DNA of 64,000 bases from contig NZ_JAHBAY010000004.1 in the NCBI RefSeq assembly GCF_018499875.1, positions 124,001 through 188,000 on the forward strand, in the 5' to 3' direction. The notes beneath the pieces were generated by a model. The model did no database searches. It saw only the letters and a program-made list of their open reading frames with translations, and was not told the DNA's origin. Made by a program: the position numbers and the translations under genes. This DNA is from Kineosporia corallincola. Lineage in GTDB: Bacteria; Actinomycetota; Actinomycetes; Actinomycetales; Kineosporiaceae. This document shows, piece by piece, positions 59,292 through 64,000 of the stretch. Every line of letters begins with the position of its first letter. Within the stretch, counting starts at the first letter, position 1.

Positions 59292-60799
59292 ACGGCCGCG
59301 TCTACCGAAACATCGGATGGAACGGCCTGTTCCTGCTGGTGCAGACCGCGCTGGCGCTGGCGGTGGTGCCGCTGTTGCTGCACGGTGTGGGGGAGGCCGG
59401 CTTCGGCGTCTACTCGTTCTTCCTCGCCCTGCTGGCCGCCAGCACCCTGATCCAGGCCGGGCTGGACCTCGCGATGTCGCGGTCCGTCGCCCGCTTCCGT
59501 GGTGACGGCGACCGTGACCGGCTGCACGCGGAGCTCTCGTTCGGCTACGCCTTCGCCCTGGTGGCGGGGTTCGTCGAGGCCGGCACCGTGCTCGGGCTGA
59601 CGCATTTCACCTCGCTGGTGAACGAGCAAAACACGGCCGTGACCGGAGCGCTGAGCCTGGTGTTCGCGGCGTCGCTGATCATCACCGGCCCGCTGTCGGT
59701 GGCCCTGGCCGTGCTCTCCGGCCTGGAACGCTTCATGATCCGCAACACGATCCAGATCCTGCCCGTGGCAGCGGGTCTCGTCGCGGCCCTCGCACTGCAG
59801 ATCTGGGACGCCGGTGAGCTCGGGATCGTGGTCTACGCGGCTTCCGTGGAGATCACCCGGGTGCTGGCGTACCTGGGAAACCTGTTCTGGGTGAACCGCC
59901 TGCTGCCGCACCTGTCCGGGCTGGCAGCCCGGGGCCTGTACCGGCGCGACGTGATCGCCTTCCAGGCAAAACAACTCGGCAACCAGCTCGCCGACTACCT
60001 CTTCTACACCTCCGACCGGCTGATCCTCCAGGGGGTGGCCGGTGCGGTGGTGGTGGCGCACTACGCGATCGCGGAGCGCCCGAACACCCTTGCCCAGGCC
60101 GTGATCTCGACGCCACTGGTGGCGATCGTGCCGTCGATGGTGACCGCGCTGGCCTCGGGTGACCGCGACTACCTGCGGCGCATGCTGACCTCGGGAACCC
60201 GGCTGTACCTGTGGGTCACGCTGCCGGTGCTGATGGCGATGCTGGTCTCGGCGCCCGACCTGATCACGCTGTGGGTGGGAGAAGGTTACGACGACAGCGC
60301 CCGCATCGCGCAGGTTTTCGTGATCTGCATGCTGGCCGCCGGGCCGTTCAAGATCTACAGCCACTACCGGCTGGCCGAGGGCACGAACGGGTTCATGACC
60401 GTGGCCAAGCTGTCGTTCGCTCCGCTCAACGCCGTCACCAGTTACTTCCTCGCGGTGCAGTGGGGGCTGATCGGCGTGGTGGTGCCCACGGCCGTGTTCT
60501 ACGCCGTGATCTATCCCGGGTTGTGGATCGCCAGCATGATCCGGCGCGGCGAGCTGCTGCCCTACGCCCGCACCTGCGCCCGGCCGATGCTGGCCGCATG
60601 CCTGTCCCTCGTCGTGATGGCCTCTCTCGAAGCACTTCTGAGTGGTCCGGGACTGCTGGCGGCGGTAGGGACGGCCGGGCTCAACGTCGTCCTCAGTTTA
60701 TTGATCTTCGCCTTCGCCGGTGGAGGTCTGCGTGCGCTGCGCACCCGCGCGGATGTCAACGTCGTCGAAATCCCTGATCCCTCACCGGTGAAGGTCTGA
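59288..60799 (+). CDS. Wzx-like polysaccharide flippase
   Basis: This 503-aa membrane protein has about 12-14 helices in the MVF/MATE-related flippase pattern: an N-terminal amphipathic YRNIGWNGLFLLVQ segment and the conserved YTSDRLILQ. It would flip a lipid-linked oligosaccharide made by this cluster. GTG start overlaps the pyruvyl transferase stop. Confidence 0.85.
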   Translation: MNGRVYRNIGWNGLFLLVQTALALAVVPLLLHGVGEAGFGVYSFFLALLAASTLIQAGLDLAMSRSVARFRGDGDRDRLHAELSFGYAFALVAGFVEAGTVLGLTHFTSLVNEQNTAVTGALSLVFAASLIITGPLSVALAVLSGLERFMIRNTIQILPVAAGLVAALALQIWDAGELGIVVYAASVEITRVLAYLGNLFWVNRLLPHLSGLAARGLYRRDVIAFQAKQLGNQLADYLFYTSDRLILQGVAGAVVVAHYAIAERPNTLAQAVISTPLVAIVPSMVTALASGDRDYLRRMLTSGTRLYLWVTLPVLMAMLVSAPDLITLWVGEGYDDSARIAQVFVICMLAAGPFKIYSHYRLAEGTNGFMTVAKLSFAPLNAVTSYFLAVQWGLIGVVVPTAVFYAVIYPGLWIASMIRRGELLPYARTCARPMLAACLSLVVMASLEALLSGPGLLAAVGTAGLNVVLSLLIFAFAGGGLRALRTRADVNVVEIPDPSPVKV

Positions 60800-60815
60800 G
60801 CTGAGAAGGATGGGC

Positions 60816-61880
60816 ATGGACATCGTCATCGCCGAGTCGCTGCGCCAGTCGGCGCGGGTGAAGACCCGGGCTGTGGACACCGCCGGGCCCCAGGTGGCCG
60901 AGGCCGCGCGCCGGCTGGCGGACTGCCTGGGCGGCGACCATCGCGCCTTCATCATCGGCAACGGCGGATCGGCCGCCGACGCGCAGCATTTCGCCGCCGA
61001 GTTCACCGGCAAGTTTCAGCTTCCCCGTCAGCCGCTGCCGGTGCTCGCGCTGAGCACCGACACCAGCGCCCTCACCTGCATCGGCAACGACTACGGTTTC
61101 GAGGCGATCTTCTCCCGGCAGGTGGAGGCCTTGGCCCGCCCCGGTGACGTGCTGATCGCGATCAGTACCAGCGGCAACTCCGAGAACGTGGTGCGCGCTG
61201 CCGAGGTCGCCCAGGAGAACGGTGTTTTCGTGATCGGGATGACCGGGGAGCGCACCGGTCTGCTCGACGCCCACGCCGACCTGATGATCAAGGCGCCGTC
61301 GTCGAGCACGGCTCGCATCCAGGAGTGCCAGATGACGATGCTGCACATCATCTGTGACCTGACCGAGCGCATCCTGCTGAGGGCCGGGAGCCCGGCCGTC
61401 ACCACGTCCGGGCTGCTGCCGCACGAGCTGCTCGAGATGCGGGAGGAATGGCGCCGGCAGGGCCTGAGTGTCGTCTCCACGAACGGCTGCTTCGACGTGA
61501 TCCACGCCGGGCATCTCGATTCTCTGTCGCGGGCGGCGTCTTTCGGTGACGTGCTGGTGGTGCTGATCAACTCGGACGAGTCGGTGCGCCGGGCGAAGGG
61601 CGAGAACCGGCCGATCAACCCGCAGCGGGCCCGGGCCGGTCTGCTCCAGGCCCTGGGGCCGGTGGATCACGTGTTCGTGTTCGAGCAGGACGACCCGGCC
61701 GAGGTGCTGGCCGAACTGCGGCCTGACGTGCACTGTAAGGGCGAGGAGTACGCGTCCGGGCGGTTCCCGGTGCCGGAGAAGGAGGTCGTCGAGCGGTTCG
61801 GCGGCCGGATGGAGTTTCTGCCGCGCACGATCGACGTGTCCACCACGGCGATCCTCGACCGGCTGGAGGTGATCCGATGA
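60816..61880 (+). CDS. gmhA-hldC: fused sedoheptulose-7-phosphate isomerase (GmhA) and heptose-1-phosphate adenylyltransferase (HldC)
   Basis: This protein of about 354 aa is a fusion. The N-terminal SIS domain (1-195) has the GmhA signature GNGGSAADAQHFAAEFTG and SGNSENV. The C-terminal half has a nucleotidyltransferase domain (205-354) with TNGCFDVIHAGHLD and the HxGH motif of the RfaE2/HldC family. GmhA makes D,D-heptose 7-phosphate; HldC activates heptose 1-phosphate with ATP. In most organisms HldC is fused to the kinase HldA as HldE, so pairing with GmhA is unusual. ATG 60816 is preferred over 60810 because AAGG abuts the first ATG. Confidence 0.85.
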   Translation: MDIVIAESLRQSARVKTRAVDTAGPQVAEAARRLADCLGGDHRAFIIGNGGSAADAQHFAAEFTGKFQLPRQPLPVLALSTDTSALTCIGNDYGFEAIFSRQVEALARPGDVLIAISTSGNSENVVRAAEVAQENGVFVIGMTGERTGLLDAHADLMIKAPSSSTARIQECQMTMLHIICDLTERILLRAGSPAVTTSGLLPHELLEMREEWRRQGLSVVSTNGCFDVIHAGHLDSLSRAASFGDVLVVLINSDESVRRAKGENRPINPQRARAGLLQALGPVDHVFVFEQDDPAEVLAELRPDVHCKGEEYASGRFPVPEKEVVERFGGRMEFLPRTIDVSTTAILDRLEVIR

Positions 61881-62854
61881 GGAACGAGTGGCTCACCCCG
61901 CGCCGGGCCCTGGTGGTCGGCGACGTGATGCTCGACGTGTTCACCGAGGGCCAGGCGAGCCGTCTTTCGCCGGAGGCCCCGGTGCCGGTGGTGTTGCAGG
62001 ACCGGCGTAGCTGCACCGCCGGCGGCGCGGGCAACGCGGCGGTCAACCTGGCCATGCTGGGCGACGAGGTCTGTCTCGTGGCGGCGGTCGGGGCGGACGC
62101 GGAAGGCGAACTGGTGCGGGAGAGCCTGGCCGGCCGGGGCGTCGACGTCTCCGGCCTGCATACCGGCCCGGGGCCGACCACCAGCAAGCACCGCGTGGTG
62201 GCGCGTGGGCAGCAGCTGGTGCGGCTCGATGTCGAGGACCCGTCGCTGATCGACGACGACGTACGGCGCGCCTGCCTCGACGAGGTGCGCGCCCGGGTGG
62301 AATCCGTCGACGTGGTGATGATCTCGGACTACGCCAAAGGGATGTGCCGGGCGGAACTGTGTTCCGAGGTCATCCGGATCGCGAACATCGCCGGTGTTCC
62401 CGTGGTCGTCGACCCGAAAGGTACGGACTACGGCCGCTATCGGGGTGCCACGCTGATCACGCCCAACCTCGACGAGCTGGCGGCGGCCACCGGGGAACAC
62501 CACACCACGCTGCACGACCGGGCACGGGAGCTGGTCGACCTGCTGGGGTGCGCGGTGCTGGTGACCCGCAGCGCCGAGGGGATGTCGCTGTTCGACGGCT
62601 TCTCGCCGGAGGTGCACCTGCCCACACAGGCCCGCACGGTCTACGACGTGACCGGCGCCGGCGACACGGTGGCGTCGGTGATCGCAGCGTTCCTGGCCCG
62701 GGGCCTGAGCCTGGACCGGGCCTGTGCCGTGGCGAACGCCTGCGCGGGGGTGGTGGTGGGACGGCGCGGCACCAGCCCGATCACCCGGGAGGAACTTCTG
62801 GAGGCCTGGGACGGCCTGTCGCACAGGGATTCGGCGCTGGAGTCGGCACTGTGA
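61877..62854 (+). CDS. hldA: HldA/RfaE1-like heptose-7-phosphate kinase (PfkB family)
   Basis: This 325-aa PfkB-type sugar kinase has VVGDVMLDVF, the SPEAPVPVV and GGAGNAAVNLAMLG substrate motifs, and DVTGAGDTVAS with catalytic Asp. RfaE1/HldA adds the 1-phosphate to D,D-heptose 7-phosphate. It stands alone rather than fused to the adenylyltransferase, which here is joined to GmhA. ATG overlaps the previous stop. Confidence 0.86.
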   Translation: MRNEWLTPRRALVVGDVMLDVFTEGQASRLSPEAPVPVVLQDRRSCTAGGAGNAAVNLAMLGDEVCLVAAVGADAEGELVRESLAGRGVDVSGLHTGPGPTTSKHRVVARGQQLVRLDVEDPSLIDDDVRRACLDEVRARVESVDVVMISDYAKGMCRAELCSEVIRIANIAGVPVVVDPKGTDYGRYRGATLITPNLDELAAATGEHHTTLHDRARELVDLLGCAVLVTRSAEGMSLFDGFSPEVHLPTQARTVYDVTGAGDTVASVIAAFLARGLSLDRACAVANACAGVVVGRRGTSPITREELLEAWDGLSHRDSALESAL

Positions 62855-63342
62855 TGCCTGTGACACGTGCTGTTCTTTTCGACCGCGACGGCACGCTGAT
62901 CCGCGACGTGCCCTACAACGGTGATCCCGACCTGGTCGAGCCGATGCCCGGGGCGGTCGAATGCGTGCGTGCCCTGCGTGAGCTCGGCCTGGACCTGGGC
63001 GTGGTCACGAACCAGTCGGCGGTGGGCCGCGGGCTGATCCATTTCGAGGACGTCGAGATGGTCAACCTGCGGGTGGAGAGGTTTTTCGGGCCGTTCGGCA
63101 CCTGGCAGATCTGCCCGCACGCGCCCTGGGACGGGTGCGAGTGTCGTAAACCGCTGCCGACCATGGTGGTTCAGGCGGCGCGCCGACTGGGGGTGAGGCC
63201 GGCGGAGTGCGTGATGATCGGCGACGGCCCGCAGGACGTCGAGGCGGCACGGGCGGCGGGTGCGGTTCCGTTGCTGCTGGGGTCGGGGCTGCGCTGGCCG
63301 GATGTGCCGGCGATGATCACGGGGACACGGGTGATGGTGTGA
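62854..63342 (+). CDS. gmhB: GmhB-like D,D-heptose-1,7-bisphosphate 7-phosphatase
   Basis: This 162-aa HAD phosphatase has the nucleophile motif LFDRDGTLI, VVTNQS, the zinc-binding Cys/His cluster CPHAPWDGCECRKP, and the late IGDGPQDVEAA. These match histidinol-phosphate/GmhB HAD-IIIA phosphatases. In this operon it would remove the C7 phosphate of heptose 1,7-bisphosphate. The start is ATG 62854 (TGATG overlap) or GTG 62851. Confidence 0.87.
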   Translation: MPVTRAVLFDRDGTLIRDVPYNGDPDLVEPMPGAVECVRALRELGLDLGVVTNQSAVGRGLIHFEDVEMVNLRVERFFGPFGTWQICPHAPWDGCECRKPLPTMVVQAARRLGVRPAECVMIGDGPQDVEAARAAGAVPLLLGSGLRWPDVPAMITGTRVMV

Positions 63343-64000
63343 GAATCAAATCGGGCGAGTCGGTCTCGGTCGAGACCGATGGCATCGAGGTGGTGCACCG
63401 CGACGATCCGGCGCCGGTGCTCACCGTCGTGGTCTGTGCCTACAACGATCAGGAGCGGGTGAAGCCGACCGCGGCGAGCATCGCGCGGCAGTCGAGTCTC
63501 AGCGGCGTCCAGACGCTCCTGATCGACGGCGCCTCCAGCGACGGCACGATCGAGGCAGCCCGGGCACACCTGCCCGGCCTGACTGTGTCGTCGGAGCGGG
63601 ACGGCGGGGTGTACCAGGCGATGAACCGTGCGCTGGTGCTGGCGCGGGGCGAGTACGTGTACTTCTTGAACTGCGGCGACGTGCTGCACGACGACCGGGT
63701 GCTGGAGCGTCTGGTCACCGAGCTGCGGCTGCTGACCCGGCCGGTGCCGTTGCTGGCCTGCCGGGTCCGGCATCTGGACGGCGGCCGCGGCGCCCCGTTC
63801 GTCACCCGCACCATCCCGTTCAGCCTGTGGCGGCTGCTGCTCGGCCGGCAGGACTACAACCACCAGGCGATGATCTTCCACCGAGTCACTTCGCTGGCCG
63901 CGGGCGGCTTCTCGATGCTGCACGGGGTGGCGGGCGACTATCACCTGATCCTGCGGCTGGCGCTGATGCGGGCGCCGATGACGCGGGAGATGGTGCTCAG
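63339..64000 (+). CDS. glycosyltransferase family 2 (partial, runs off window)
   Basis: From GTG 63339, overlapping the GmhB stop as GTGA, the frame is open to the end of the window (220 codons). It has the GT2 features VVCAYNDQERV at the N-terminus, LIDGASSDGT, SERDGGVYQAMNRAL, and FLNCGDVLHDD (variant DxD region). It probably adds a sugar in the surface glycan pathway; donor and acceptor unknown. The C-terminus is missing. Confidence 0.85.
   Translation, partial: MRIKSGESVSVETDGIEVVHRDDPAPVLTVVVCAYNDQERVKPTAASIARQSSLSGVQTLLIDGASSDGTIEAARAHLPGLTVSSERDGGVYQAMNRALVLARGEYVYFLNCGDVLHDDRVLERLVTELRLLTRPVPLLACRVRHLDGGRGAPFVTRTIPFSLWRLLLGRQDYNHQAMIFHRVTSLAAGGFSMLHGVAGDYHLILRLALMRAPMTREMVL

Noticed and set aside
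1-64000. tRNA, rRNA, CRISPR arrays, insertion sequences and prophage genes
   Set aside because: No cloverleaf, regular spaced repeats, transposase or phage proteins recognised by eye; a tRNAscan and CRISPR search would confirm.

Overview
The window is chromosomal DNA from a high-GC (roughly 70%) Gram-positive actinobacterium. The signs are dense genes with strong G/C third-position bias, frequent GTG starts, many ATGA/GTGA stop-start overlaps, and characteristic families: a GAF-ANTAR regulator, a DUF574-type methyltransferase, a DUF6879 protein, NB-ARC/STAND ATPases and a fused OleBC. A large-genome soil actinomycete such as a Kineosporia-like organism would fit, but the genus cannot be fixed from the sequence. 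I see no rRNA, tRNA, CRISPR array, transposase or phage gene, so this looks like stable chromosome with accessory blocks.

Layout. 1-13 kb: an alpha/beta hydrolase, a receiver-only response regulator, a divergent MFS exporter/TetR pair with two operator-like sites, a zinc-ribbon membrane protein, tandem DoxX proteins, a secreted lysyl-oxidase-like protein, a ThDP enzyme, DUF4240, an RTX-repeat secreted protein and a DUF574-type methyltransferase. 13-26.6 kb: a LuxR-type response regulator, MBL hydrolase, FUSC and DUF4126 membrane proteins, SDR, GNATs, a DinB-like protein, a lysozyme-like membrane-anchored enzyme, a D-cysteine desulfhydrase-like enzyme, a methyltransferase, GAF-ANTAR, RNase Z, a kinase-fold protein and a secreted repeat protein. 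26.9-30.8 kb: a conflict/immunity-type locus. A small effector-like gene ends in VQARDIHGGIRF, and across a divergent promoter lie a small protein, a DUF6879 protein and an NB-ARC-TPR ATPase that carries the matching VQARDVSGGIHF near its N-terminus. 31.9-36.4 kb: an oleA-oleBC-oleD long-chain olefin operon with every junction overlapping. 37-50 kb: a NmrA-like protein, two putative zinc peptidases, RidA, an EamA/MarR pair around a 34-bp palindromic operator, two tandem lipoprotein sulfatases, an FAD oxidoreductase, a diguanylate-cyclase-like protein and a secreted propeller-like protein. 50.8-54.7 kb: a second STAND ATPase coupled to a small membrane protein. The two share an IGQV-centred motif, and the ATPase motif lies upstream of its first ATG/GTG, so a CTG start overlapping the upstream stop is likely. 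54.7-64 kb: an OafA-like acyltransferase divergent from a surface-glycan operon: GT9 glycosyltransferase, pyruvyl transferase, flippase, a fused GmhA-HldC protein, HldA-like kinase, GmhB-like phosphatase and a GT2 that runs off the window.

How the parts work together. The glycan operon encodes most of a heptose 7-phosphate to NDP-heptose route plus assembly and export enzymes. The ole operon should condense two fatty acyl-CoAs and process the product to an alkene. The two STAND loci look like NLR-type systems in which an ATPase recruits a small neighbour through a shared short amyloid-like motif. They are the best candidates for an incompletely described system here. Dispersed palindromic elements (a 44-bp element twice, and hairpins with a shared GTGGACGACG arm) recur between genes, and once inside the OleB-OleC linker.
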